Of a DNA stretch of 64,000 nucleotides, positions 17,349-26,179 are shown one piece after another. This stretch comes from Bin80 sp965215475 (GTDB lineage Bacteria; Bacteroidota; Rhodothermia; Rhodothermales; Bin80), in contig OZ244061.1 in assembly GCA_965215475.1 (NCBI GenBank), positions 2,294,001 to 2,358,000 on the forward strand. Direction: 5' to 3'. Both the position numbers and the translations under genes were made by a program. Position 1 is the stretch's first letter. The number at the start of each line of letters is the position of its first letter. A model generated the notes under the pieces. That model made no database searches, had not been told where the DNA came from, and saw only the letters and a list, made by a program, of their open reading frames with translations.

Positions 17349-17811
17349 GATTGATTGGCAAAATCATGGTTTTATAGGATGGAATTTCGTCTAAGAAACG
17401 ATAGGAACCGTGGGCATGATCAACCATGCAGCAATAATGCTGCATACCATTGGTAATTACCAGATAAGGGACTTTTAATTGGGTATTGTAATGCCCAATT
17501 TGATCAAACGTATCCTGACGGAGCTGAACAGACGGTCTTTTACATTCAACCATCATTACCGGTTCAACCCGTCGATCATAAATGAGGATATCTGCCCGGT
17601 AGTGGCGATCTTGTATTGGGATTGCGACTTCAAGGCCGATTAATCCAAGCGGAACATCTAAATCTCGAATGAGATACTGGACAAAGTGCTGGCGTACCCA
17701 TTCCTCAGGAGTCAACGGCACAAAGCGCTTTCGAACTTGGTCCAAAATCACTCTTTGCCCGGCCTGATTACGTATCTCAAAGGGATAAGAGGGCAGGTTC
17801 AATTGCTCCAT
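17338..17811 (-). CDS. Stand-alone type I restriction HsdR N-terminal domain protein
   Basis: 157 residues from the ATG at 17811 (MEQLNLPSYPFEI); an earlier frame-start would run through the tRNA gene and is rejected. The protein is a small PD-(D/E)xK-type fold: YRADILIYDRR...PVMMVECKRPSVQL gives the D...E-x-K core. It matches the short 'HsdR N-terminus' proteins common in Bacteroidota, which lack helicase and HsdM/HsdS partners and are probably housekeeping nucleases or nucleic-acid binders rather than restriction enzymes. It overlaps cysQ downstream and lies 55 bases from tRNA-Pro on the other strand. Confidence 0.8.
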   Translation of the reverse strand: MEQLNLPSYPFEIRNQAGQRVILDQVRKRFVPLTPEEWVRQHFVQYLIRDLDVPLGLIGLEVAIPIQDRHYRADILIYDRRVEPVMMVECKRPSVQLRQDTFDQIGHYNTQLKVPYLVITNGMQHYCCMVDHAHGSYRFLDEIPSYKTMILPINHAK

Positions 17812-17866
17812 GAAAAGGGCATCATAATGGATCCGACAGTTTTTCCATGCGTTAGCCAATCTACCT

Positions 17867-17940
<74 letters not shown>

Positions 17941-18310
17941 CAGTTGTCTTTCTTTGTACGCTCGTCATCGCATGCATCTTTTATTTATCGGTGATCACGA
18001 GATTTGATCTGAACTACCTGGACCTGGATTGCTCAACTTTTCTTTTTGAGCCGTGGAATTAAAATAGCCAAAATAAGGAAGGTTAGAGTATAGTCATATG
18101 GATAGATTCGTCCAATCAGACAAAAAGATCCATCCGATCAGTGTGTAGAATACCATGAATGTATACTGTGAGATCTCTTTTTGTGGATGATGGATTACAT
18201 AAGTTTTGCGGGCGTTGACTAATTTTGTCATCGTAGAATCTCAACCGGGTTATTTCTGACAGGATGAAGAATATCGATGGATATTATTTTCATGGACAGG
18301 TTTTGCGTAG
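17941..18310. other. Region between tRNA-Pro and sulfatase
   Basis: 370 bases. Apart from the broken small membrane gene on the minus strand, I see nothing annotated here; the part from 18232 must contain the sulfatase promoter. Confidence 0.4.
18033..18231 (-). pseudogene. Small two-helix membrane protein, apparently frameshifted
   Basis: From an ATG at 18231 the minus strand encodes MTKLVNARKTYVIHH... and a hydrophobic helix (FMVFYTLIGWIFLS) before a premature stop. Deleting one T from the TTTTT run near 18125 joins the frame to a second hydrophobic helix (YTLTFLILAILIP) with a basic end (RLKKKS) and a stop at 18033. The joined product is about 66 residues with two membrane segments, a plausible real small protein. 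No family is recognised. It could be a pseudogene or a sequencing error in a homopolymer. Confidence 0.4.
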
Positions 18311-19714
18311 ATGAATCGTTCCAGCATGCTCTCTCTAATTGTGGTATTAACCACAATCGGCTGCCAACCTTCTTTTGAGACTCCCAATGTGATCTTGATC
18401 ATCACGGACGATCAGGGATGGATAGATCTTGGAAGCTATGGGTCAGATGTACTGTCAACTCCACACCTTGACACACTAGCTGCGAATAGCCTCCGTTTTA
18501 CAGATTTTTATACGGCGGCCGCTTCTTGCTCTCCGTCCAGAGCCGCCTTTCTCACGGGGATGTATCCGCAACGGATCGGCATTCCCGGAGTTTTGATGCC
18601 ACAGTCCAGGCGCGGTTTGCATCCAGGTGAACGAACCCTGGCAGAAATGCTCAAAGAGATAGGTTATGCCACTGCAATCTATGGTAAATGGCACTTGGGT
18701 CATGACTCTCTACACCTACCTCTACAACACGGCTTTGATGAGTACTTCGGGATCCCATACTCCAACGACATGACGCCAGATGCAATAAAGAACCCTAACC
18801 CACCTGCGAGGCAGCACCCGCCAATCCCACTTGTCGAAGATTACAAGATCATTGAGTTGGAACCGGACCAATCCCAACTGACCCGTCGCTATACTGAACG
18901 TGCAACGAGATTCATTGAGATGAATCATGAGACTCCTTTCTTTGTGTACCTATCTCATACGTTTCCGCACGTTCCACTTTTTGTTTCAAATGCTTTTGCG
19001 GGGCGATCGGGTGCTGGGCTCTATGCGGATGTGATCATGGAAATCGACTGGTCCGTAGGTCGGATCATGGAGACGCTGAAGCGTCATAATTTAATCGAGA
19101 ATACGCTCGTCATCTTTTCGTCAGACAATGGCCCGTGGCTTATCAAAGGAGATCATAGTGGGCATACGGGCCCATTACGTGAGGGAAAAGGGACCACGTT
19201 TGAAGGAGGGCACCGGGTTCCATTACTGATGTTTTGGCCCGGTGTGATTACTCCCGGTGTCACGGATGCCATGGTTTCGGCAATAGATGTAATGCCAACG
19301 ATTGCATCGTTTACCGGGGCCCCAACCGGATCATTTCCCTTTGATGGACAATCTTTAGTCCGTGTTATCCATGGGGGCGCGTCTCTACACGAGGCACTGT
19401 TTTTCTATCAAGGATATCAACTTCAGGCAGTCCGATCCGGCCGCTGGAAATTACATGTACCGCATCACTACCGTAGCATCCATGGAGCAATCCTTTCAAC
19501 ACCGACATTCCAGGGATCCTATCGGCAAGATTCCATCGGATTATCGCTGTTTGACTTGGAATCAGATATCGGAGAAAGGATCAATCTTGCCGATTCACAT
19601 CCGGATGTCGTAGAGAGACTCCTTGGATATATAGACGCTATGCGACTGGATCTAGGGGATCAGTTGACAGATATCGCGGGAAGTGGGCGCCGACAATCGC
19701 TAGTCTTGGAGTAG
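18311..19714 (+). CDS. Sulfatase (arylsulfatase A-like) lipoprotein
   Basis: 467 residues. Lipoprotein signal with lipobox TTIGC (Cys18). The sulfatase signature CSPSRAAFLTG contains Cys73, the residue converted to formylglycine by a maturase (not in this window). Metal ligands include ITDDQG (Asp33-Asp34) and SSDNGPW. Family: arylsulfatase A-like, releasing sulfate from sulfated glycans or aryl sulfates at the cell surface or in the periplasm. It faces the GH88 gene across 25 bases, tail to tail; sulfatase and GH88 functions are both expected in degradation of sulfated glycosaminoglycan-like or ulvan-like polymers. Confidence 0.93.
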   Translation: MNRSSMLSLIVVLTTIGCQPSFETPNVILIITDDQGWIDLGSYGSDVLSTPHLDTLAANSLRFTDFYTAAASCSPSRAAFLTGMYPQRIGIPGVLMPQSRRGLHPGERTLAEMLKEIGYATAIYGKWHLGHDSLHLPLQHGFDEYFGIPYSNDMTPDAIKNPNPPARQHPPIPLVEDYKIIELEPDQSQLTRRYTERATRFIEMNHETPFFVYLSHTFPHVPLFVSNAFAGRSGAGLYADVIMEIDWSVGRIMETLKRHNLIENTLVIFSSDNGPWLIKGDHSGHTGPLREGKGTTFEGGHRVPLLMFWPGVITPGVTDAMVSAIDVMPTIASFTGAPTGSFPFDGQSLVRVIHGGASLHEALFFYQGYQLQAVRSGRWKLHVPHHYRSIHGAILSTPTFQGSYRQDSIGLSLFDLESDIGERINLADSHPDVVERLLGYIDAMRLDLGDQLTDIAGSGRRQSLVLE

Positions 19715-19739
19715 CAGTCGGGAGAGATTTGTTTGGAGC

Positions 19740-21128
19740 TTACTCATCGGGTAAATTCCATTCAAAATTCATAAAGGCATAATATTTTTCCGGGTTTGAT
19801 AACCTACTCAGATAGAGAGCCAATTCCCGGAGGTGATAGTCTCCCCACATGACACTTTCTCCATTTGCAATGGATGCCTCTTTCGGTACATGATCCCATC
19901 TCCTGGGCCAATGGTACACGCTATGCAGAAGCAGCCCCTGATGATTCGGGTCTAAACTCAGATAAGGTTCATCCAGTAGGGTGTATGCAATCTTTTGTCC
20001 GGCGGACAAATATTTTTTGCCGGATGGTGAACCCAAAAGGTTCCCATAACGCAAAAGCCCCTGCGCCGTGATCGCAGCAGCTGAACTGTCCACCGGCTCC
20101 CAGTCATTGAATGGATCTGCATCCTGTCCAGACCAGTCTCCCAGGTTTTTCAGACCCGGCGCTCCAGTATCCCAGTACGGAATTCCACAGGTTGGTGAAT
20201 TTTCGATATAGTAGTCTGCAGTGCATTGGAGCACGTTCTGCATTTCATTTTCCAAGTCTCCATACTTTGACTTGTAGCGTTCGGGAAGTATTTGGAAAAA
20301 CTCCAACAACTCGGCATATCCCAGAATAATCCATGCGAGCCCTCGGGTCCAAGTGGTAAAGGGGGAGTATCCCTGCTGGGTACTCGGACACCTGTAGGAA
20401 CCAGTACGTGTATTGAAAATCGCTTCATGAGCAACCCGCCCTGTCTCGGCGTATCCATCACGACCCTGATCGGGGGAGGAGACAATATAACGGGAGGTTG
20501 TGCGGATATGGGCAACCACCCGATCAAGTAGCACAAATAGTTCATCTTCTTCTCCCCGCAAGGCACCTCCCAACAAATAGGAAATCACCAGAGCACGGAG
20601 GGAACGAATCGTGTCTGCAAAAAGAGAGTGCGGGCCGTTGAAAGAATGGATAAATCCAAGGTTCTCACCGATGTTCGTCCAGCGATGCGCCTGAACAATT
20701 CCGCTGGTGATTAATGCTTGAACATAATATTTGCGCTCCCACTCATTATGCGGGATCATGCCTTCATCCATCTGACGAAGGAGTGTCCCAAACGTACTGG
20801 TAACGGTAAACCCGTGATCGTGAACGCCAAAATTTGTGGTCTGGGGAAGGATTTGTCGAATGGTTGCCTCGCGTGCATACTTCAAAAAATCCTCCGAGTC
20901 CGTCACTTCGGCTTGCAAAAGCATAGACCCTATTCGGAATCCCCGAGTCCAATCTGTCCAACTTTGGGAAGTATAGTGTCCATTCTGGGTGTAGACCAGC
21001 GCATGATTGGCCTTTGAGTCATTGGCTTCCCTCTCAATGGCCCATAACTTCTTTTCAGATGCCTCCCACATCCGCTCCAAAGGTTTTTTGAAAGCTTCGA
21101 GGGGAATCGACTCTTTGGTATGAATCAT
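19740..21128 (-). CDS. GH88-type unsaturated glucuronyl hydrolase
   Basis: 462 residues, (alpha/alpha)6 barrel. Recognisable GH88 segments: FNGPHSLFADTIRSLRAL with Asp172 (a catalytic Asp in this family), TTWTRGLAWIILGYAELLEF, and EPVDSSAAAITAQGLLRYG. GH88 enzymes hydrate the double bond left by polysaccharide lyases, releasing the unsaturated uronic acid from oligosaccharides. No signal peptide is seen, so a cytoplasmic step after uptake is likely. The start overlaps the phosphoesterase stop by 4 bases (ATGA), making it the last gene of the pdhA-pdhB-pdhC unit. Confidence 0.87.
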   Translation of the reverse strand: MIHTKESIPLEAFKKPLERMWEASEKKLWAIEREANDSKANHALVYTQNGHYTSQSWTDWTRGFRIGSMLLQAEVTDSEDFLKYAREATIRQILPQTTNFGVHDHGFTVTSTFGTLLRQMDEGMIPHNEWERKYYVQALITSGIVQAHRWTNIGENLGFIHSFNGPHSLFADTIRSLRALVISYLLGGALRGEEDELFVLLDRVVAHIRTTSRYIVSSPDQGRDGYAETGRVAHEAIFNTRTGSYRCPSTQQGYSPFTTWTRGLAWIILGYAELLEFFQILPERYKSKYGDLENEMQNVLQCTADYYIENSPTCGIPYWDTGAPGLKNLGDWSGQDADPFNDWEPVDSSAAAITAQGLLRYGNLLGSPSGKKYLSAGQKIAYTLLDEPYLSLDPNHQGLLLHSVYHWPRRWDHVPKEASIANGESVMWGDYHLRELALYLSRLSNPEKYYAFMNFEWNLPDE

Positions 21129-21937
21129 AGAATTGTCTCGTCCCGTCCATCAGGTAGGTAGCGGATATGTTCAATCAAGTTAAACACACGAGCTTCCCGA
21201 TCATAAGTCTTATACTGCACCTCAATTCCCTGAGAGTTTTTCTCAAGGAGAATCCATGGATTGACCCCGACATCGGGAAAACGACTACGGTCTGAGGTGG
21301 TGGTTCCTATAACAGAGACCAAGATCCGGCCTGCATAGGTAGTGCACAGTTCAATATGAGTTTGGTGCCAATGACCGGCACAAACTACATCCACGCCACA
21401 CTCGACAGCTGCCTGCACGAGCGCCTCTCCGTTGCGGGCCACATCCAACTCTTTGGATGGCTGAAGAGCCAGCAACGGATGATGAACGGCGAGCACCTTA
21501 AACGCATCAGGAGGTTGTTGAAGGAAATAATCGTAGACGTCCTCGATGTGCTGTGCTGTGCACCGACCACCTTTGATCGTGAGACCATGAGCTGTATTCA
21601 ATCCCAAGATGGCTAGGCCTTCATGCGAGAGGCTCTGTTCTAGATCTCTGGAGATCCATGTTTTATAACGCCGGAATGGATTGAAGATCCGGAGTTCCGG
21701 GTGGTGCCACCACGCATGAGCATCATGATTCCCGGGAAGAACAAGCAGTGGCTTTGGAAGTGCGTTCAGAAATGCTCGTACCGCTCTGAATTCGCGTGTC
21801 CTTGCCCGCTGAGTCAAATCCCCTGTGATAAGGATTGCGTCGCATTCCGACAGGCGAATACTGGTAATCAGATCTTCCTGTATATGTGCAGAAGCAATCC
21901 GCCCAAAGTGTAGATCGCTAATATGGGCAATCCGCAT
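21125..21937 (-). CDS. Calcineurin-like metallophosphoesterase
   Basis: 270 residues with the full metallophosphoesterase motif set: ISDLHFG (residues 6-12), ITGDLT, LPGNHDAH, VHHP and CAGHWHQTH. These bind two metals and hydrolyse phosphodiesters or phosphomonoesters; substrate unknown (3',5'-cAMP phosphodiesterase-like proteins are the closest by layout). It follows the E2 gene by 5 bases and overlaps the GH88 gene by 4, so it is part of the operon. Cytoplasmic. Confidence 0.88.
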   Translation of the reverse strand: MRIAHISDLHFGRIASAHIQEDLITSIRLSECDAILITGDLTQRARTREFRAVRAFLNALPKPLLVLPGNHDAHAWWHHPELRIFNPFRRYKTWISRDLEQSLSHEGLAILGLNTAHGLTIKGGRCTAQHIEDVYDYFLQQPPDAFKVLAVHHPLLALQPSKELDVARNGEALVQAAVECGVDVVCAGHWHQTHIELCTTYAGRILVSVIGTTTSDRSRFPDVGVNPWILLEKNSQGIEVQYKTYDREARVFNLIEHIRYLPDGRDETIL

Positions 21938-21942
21938 GTCCG

Positions 21943-23184
21943 TTACAGTAACAGGCTAAGCGGGGATTCCAGCAATTCTTTAACGGTCGCCATGAACTGA
22001 GCTCCGACCGCCCCATCTACGACCCGATGATCGCACGATAGTGTAAGCTTCATCCGCTTTCCTGGCACGATAGAGCCATTTTCTACAACCGGAGTATCTC
22101 GTATTCCACCGATCGCAAGGATACAGGCATTGGGAGGATTAATAATGGCTGTAAAGGATTCAATTCCAAACATTCCCAGATTACTCGTAGTAAAGGTAGA
22201 TCCCTCCATCTCATCCGAGGTTAGTTTTTTATCCCGTGCCCGGAGTGCCAATGCCTGAATTTCCTGAGCAATAGTTGCGACACTTTTCTGCTGGACATCA
22301 CGGATCACCGGCGTGACCAGTCCATCTTCAATTGCGACGGCAACTCCAATATCTACATAGTTATACTTAAGAATCACCCCTTCATCAGGAGCATAGGTGA
22401 CATTAACGTCTGGATGTTGAACCAGAGCACTAGCACAGGCCTTGGTGACAAAATCGTTGAAAGAAACTTTGGGTCCACTTGACTTTGCCAGATACTCATT
22501 CAGCATGGATCGCTGAGTGACCAGAGCTGCCACATCGACATCCGAAGTCAGATAGAAGTGGGGCGAGGAATATTTACTTTCAGCCAATCGCCGGGCAATG
22601 ACCTTGCGCATCTGAGATATACGGACACGCTCAATGTCACGATCTCCTGAGAGAACGGGCGTGGGTACAGAAACAGGAGGAGGTGTCCGAGCCATTTCTG
22701 CCAAGATGTCTCGTTTAATAACACGTCCACCTGGACCGGACCCAGTCAGTGTAGTCAATGCAAGGCCATGATCCGTTGCCATTCGCCTGGCCAGCGGCGA
22801 TGCTTTGGTTCGTCCATTGGAGGCGATCGCAATTGCGTCCTGTATGATGTGATCTGCAGGAGCAATCTCTGCAGCCGTCTCGGCGGGGAGAGCAGGGGGC
22901 GCCTCATCGGATGTATGTCCGGCAATCATCTCGGACACATCCTCTCCAGCATCCCCTATAATGGCGATCAGGCCTCCGATGGGCAGGGAATCTCCTTGCT
23001 TGGCAATTTTTTTGAGTAAGATCCCATCATCATAAGCCTCAACATCCATGGTTGCCTTATCCGTCTCAACCTGTGCGATAACATCTCCGGCGGCGATATT
23101 ATCTCCTTCCTCAACGGACCATTCTACAAGGACACCTTCCTCCATGGTGTCCGTCATTTTCGGCATTTCTATAGCAATCGGCAT
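21943..23184 (-). CDS. pdhC: Pyruvate dehydrogenase E2, dihydrolipoamide acetyltransferase
   Basis: 413 residues: one N-terminal lipoyl domain (lipoyl Lys in VETDKATMDVEAYDDG, about residue 44), a linker rich in Ala/Pro, a peripheral-subunit-binding domain (SPLARRMATDHGLALTTLTGSGPGGR... split here as SPLARRMATDHG and GSGPGGRVIKRDI), and the catalytic acyltransferase domain with DHRVVDGAVGAQF near the C-terminus. It transfers the acetyl group from E1 to CoA. It follows pdhB by 27 bases. No E3 (dihydrolipoamide dehydrogenase) gene lies in the window. Confidence 0.95.
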   Translation of the reverse strand: MPIAIEMPKMTDTMEEGVLVEWSVEEGDNIAAGDVIAQVETDKATMDVEAYDDGILLKKIAKQGDSLPIGGLIAIIGDAGEDVSEMIAGHTSDEAPPALPAETAAEIAPADHIIQDAIAIASNGRTKASPLARRMATDHGLALTTLTGSGPGGRVIKRDILAEMARTPPPVSVPTPVLSGDRDIERVRISQMRKVIARRLAESKYSSPHFYLTSDVDVAALVTQRSMLNEYLAKSSGPKVSFNDFVTKACASALVQHPDVNVTYAPDEGVILKYNYVDIGVAVAIEDGLVTPVIRDVQQKSVATIAQEIQALALRARDKKLTSDEMEGSTFTTSNLGMFGIESFTAIINPPNACILAIGGIRDTPVVENGSIVPGKRMKLTLSCDHRVVDGAVGAQFMATVKELLESPLSLLL

Positions 23185-23211
23185 AAGTCAATCCTTAAAA
23201 TGGGAAGAAAA

Positions 23212-24195
23212 TCAATCAAGATACAGGGCCTCACGGCAGGCACGATAGACATCCTCCGAGCTCGGCATGTAGTATTCAATAAGGTTTTTTGCGTAGGGAG
23301 CAGGGGTATCCTTGGCCGTGACTCTTCCTACGGGTGCATCCAAATGATCGAATGCGCGCGCTTGAATCTGAAAGGCGATTTCTGAGGATACACTTGCAAA
23401 CGGATTACTCTCATCAACAATCACACATCGGTTTGTTTTCTTGACAGAGGCCATCACGGTCTCCCAGTCAAAGGGGCGGATCGTGCGAGGATCAATCACT
23501 TCTGCGGCATAGCCATCTGCTTCCAGCATATCGGCAGCTTCTAATGCACGCCAATAACTCTTGTTATGCCCAATGATCGTGACGGCATCTCCCTCACGAG
23601 CAATCCTTGCCTTGCCGATCGGAATGAGATAGTCCTCTGCCTCGGAAACTTCTCCACGCATTCCATACATGAACTCACTCTCAAGAAAAATGACCGGGTC
23701 ATCATCCCGGATGGCTGATTTTAACAGTCCCTTCGCATCATCAGGATTGGAGATGGAAACTACTTTCAATCCGGGGAAGCAGCTGTACAGGGCCTCAACC
23801 GAGGTATTATGGGTTGCGGCCAATTGCCCTGCCGCCCCGTTGGGGCCGCGGAAAACAATCGGGAAGGAGAACTGTCCTCCTGACATATAGCGGATTTTGG
23901 GTGCATTGTTGACGAGTTGGTCCATGGCTACGAACGCGAAGTTCCAAGTCATGAACTCAATGATGGGGCGCAGTCCATTCATGGCTGCCCCAATTCCCAA
24001 CCCAGCAAATCCATTCTCGCTGATCGGTGTATCAATCACACGTTGATCCCCGTAGCGATCACGCATCCCTTCGCTGACCTTATAGGCACCATTGTATTCC
24101 GCCACCTCTTCTCCCATGAGGAAGATATCTTCATCTCGGTCCATCTCTTCGACCATCGCAGCACGAATGGCCTCTCGAAGTTGTAATTCTGCCAT
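23212..24195 (-). CDS. pdhB: Pyruvate dehydrogenase E1 component, beta subunit
   Basis: 327 residues, transketolase-type pyrimidine-binding and C-terminal domains. Signature segments: MGEEVAEYNGAYKVSEG, DTPISENGFAGLGIGAAM, EFMTWNFAFVAMDQ, FRGPNGAAGQLAATHN, and VIDPRTIRPFDWE in the C-terminal half. It pairs with E1 alpha in decarboxylating pyruvate. The gene begins 4 bases after the E1 alpha stop. Confidence 0.95.
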   Translation of the reverse strand: MAELQLREAIRAAMVEEMDRDEDIFLMGEEVAEYNGAYKVSEGMRDRYGDQRVIDTPISENGFAGLGIGAAMNGLRPIIEFMTWNFAFVAMDQLVNNAPKIRYMSGGQFSFPIVFRGPNGAAGQLAATHNTSVEALYSCFPGLKVVSISNPDDAKGLLKSAIRDDDPVIFLESEFMYGMRGEVSEAEDYLIPIGKARIAREGDAVTIIGHNKSYWRALEAADMLEADGYAAEVIDPRTIRPFDWETVMASVKKTNRCVIVDESNPFASVSSEIAFQIQARAFDHLDAPVGRVTAKDTPAPYAKNLIEYYMPSSEDVYRACREALYLD

Positions 24196-24199
24196 CGTT

Positions 24200-25306
24200 T
24201 TAAATCTTCAGAAAAGGGAAATCCTCCTGCGTATACACATTATCGTAGATCGATTCCAGGGGAGGTAGCGGACTCTCATCTGCAAATGTGACGGATGCAG
24301 CCACCTCTGCTTTTACCTCTACATCCAATACGTCGAGTTCCTCGTTCGTCATCAGCGAATGATCGATAATATAACTTTTCAGGCGCAGGATCGGATCTTC
24401 ATCCTTCTTTGCCTGCAGTTCTTCTTTGGTGCGGTACTTCCCAGGGTCACTCATCGAGTGTCCTCGGTAGCGATAGGTCCGAATCTCCATCAAAGATGGT
24501 TTCCCCTCACGCGCGAGTTCAACATGGTCTCGCATGGCTTGGCAGACGCTGAATACATCCATTCCGTCCACCAGGGATCCTTCCATTGCATAAGAGACTC
24601 CCTGTTTGAACAGATCCGTCTCCGCCGCCGCGCGATCTACCGCGGTTCCCATCGCATACTGGTTATTCTCAATCACATAGATTACCGGGAGATGATAGAG
24701 TGAGGCAAGATTCAATGCTTCATGAAAAGATCCCTGCCAAACGGCTCCATCTCCCAGATAGCACACACAAACTCCTCCGTCTTTTTTGTACTGATGTGCA
24801 AAAGCAATTCCTGCTGCAACAGGAATATGAGCCCCCACAATCCCATGCCCCCCGAACATCCCTTTTTCTTTACTGAAAAAGTGCATGGAGCCCCCTTTCC
24901 CTTTGGAGCATCCATCTATACGCCCAAACAGTTCGGCCATACATTCGTTAGAGGACATTCCCAATGCCAGTGCAATGCCATGATCGCGATAGGCTGTAAT
25001 CACCGAATCCAAACCAGGCTTTAACGCATAGACCGATCCGGTGGAGATGGCTTCCTGACCAATATATAAGTGTAAAAAACCACCAATTTTCTGCCTTCCA
25101 TACATCTGCGCTGATCGTTCCTCAAAGCGTCTCTGCAGAAGCATGTTTCGATAGATGTCTCCAATATCTGCCACGCTCAATCCGAGATCCGAATGAGTAA
25201 ACCTGTCTCCCGGATAATTTCGAAAGGTGAGTTTTGTGTCAATAGTATCATAAGAAGATTCCGACTGGCCGTTCTGCGATACTGTACTTTTTGTCTTCAA
25301 AGCCAT
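24200..25306 (-). CDS. pdhA: Pyruvate dehydrogenase E1 component, alpha subunit
   Basis: 368 residues. The thiamine diphosphate motif is YLGDGAVWQGSFHEALNLA followed by VIYVIENNQYAMGT; the phosphorylation-loop-like region YRGHSMSDPGKYRT and substrate-channel sequence MFGGHGIVGAHIPVAAGIAFA are also typical. First gene of the five-gene minus operon pdhA-pdhB-pdhC-phosphoesterase-GH88. It is divergent from the mannosyltransferase gene with 110 bases between. Confidence 0.95.
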   Translation of the reverse strand: MALKTKSTVSQNGQSESSYDTIDTKLTFRNYPGDRFTHSDLGLSVADIGDIYRNMLLQRRFEERSAQMYGRQKIGGFLHLYIGQEAISTGSVYALKPGLDSVITAYRDHGIALALGMSSNECMAELFGRIDGCSKGKGGSMHFFSKEKGMFGGHGIVGAHIPVAAGIAFAHQYKKDGGVCVCYLGDGAVWQGSFHEALNLASLYHLPVIYVIENNQYAMGTAVDRAAAETDLFKQGVSYAMEGSLVDGMDVFSVCQAMRDHVELAREGKPSLMEIRTYRYRGHSMSDPGKYRTKEELQAKKDEDPILRLKSYIIDHSLMTNEELDVLDVEVKAEVAASVTFADESPLPPLESIYDNVYTQEDFPFLKI

Positions 25307-25416
25307 AATGCCAGGATAATTCAGAGATATAGAAGTGTTTTACCAAGCCCAACCCACGTGTACCCCTTTGAAGCGTTTGAGATCCCCCCAACCTTCCGGG
25401 CCTCCCAATAAGGACA

Positions 25417-26142
25417 ATGAATCGCACCCTAATCATTATCCCAACCTATAACGAAGCCGAGAATATTGCTTTGGTTCTCAGGCGTGTGATGGAGCAACCC
25501 TCCGACCTGGATGTTTTGGTGGTCGATGATGGATCCCCGGATGGTACCGCGGATATTGTTCACCATTTCAAGTCAACGTATCCGACGCAGATTCATCTTT
25601 TGGAGCGTTCCAGGAAGCTGGGCTTGGGGACGGCCTATTTGGCAGGGTTTACTTATGCTCTAAAGCATGGGTACGAGGTGATTTGCGAGATGGATGCGGA
25701 CCTATCTCATAATCCGAATGATCTGCCGACTCTGATTGAAGCAATCAAGAGCAATGAATGTGACATGGCGATCGGCTCCAGATATCTGAAGGGGGTGCGA
25801 GTGGTAGATTGGCCACTGGGTCGATTGTTGCTCAGCTATGGAGCAAGTTGGTATACCCGCATTGTCACAGGGCTGCCAATCTATGATGTCACGGCAGGGT
25901 TTGTGGCTTATCATCGCCGCGTCCTTGAATCCATAGATTTGGAATTGGTCCGCAGTAATGGGTATTCGTTTCAGGTTGAAATGAAGTATCGTGCCTGGAA
26001 AAAGGGCTTTCGCCTACTTGAAATTCCGATTGTATTTACAGAGCGAACCGAAGGCCAGAGTAAAATGAGTTCGGCGATTGTTCGTGAAGCTGCGTTCAAA
26101 GTTTGGGAGCTGCGTATCCGCTCCCTCTTTGGAAAACTCTAA
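25417..26142 (+). CDS. Polyprenol-phosphate mannosyltransferase (GT2, DPM1-like)
   Basis: 241 residues, GT-A fold. N-terminal IIPTYNEAENI, VVDDGSPDGTADIV and the DADLSHNP metal/nucleotide-binding motif (Asp-x-Asp) are classic for dolichyl/polyprenyl-phosphate beta-D-mannosyl- or glucosyltransferases, and YSFQVEMKYRAWKKGFRLLEIPIVFTERTEG (in parts) is the usual C-terminal block. It lacks the C-terminal membrane domain of longer homologues. Likely makes a lipid-linked hexose donor for envelope glycans. Confidence 0.9.
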   Translation: MNRTLIIIPTYNEAENIALVLRRVMEQPSDLDVLVVDDGSPDGTADIVHHFKSTYPTQIHLLERSRKLGLGTAYLAGFTYALKHGYEVICEMDADLSHNPNDLPTLIEAIKSNECDMAIGSRYLKGVRVVDWPLGRLLLSYGASWYTRIVTGLPIYDVTAGFVAYHRRVLESIDLELVRSNGYSFQVEMKYRAWKKGFRLLEIPIVFTERTEGQSKMSSAIVREAAFKVWELRIRSLFGKL

Positions 26143-26179
26143 CCTCTTTCATCATCTACTCAATCATACATCACTAATT

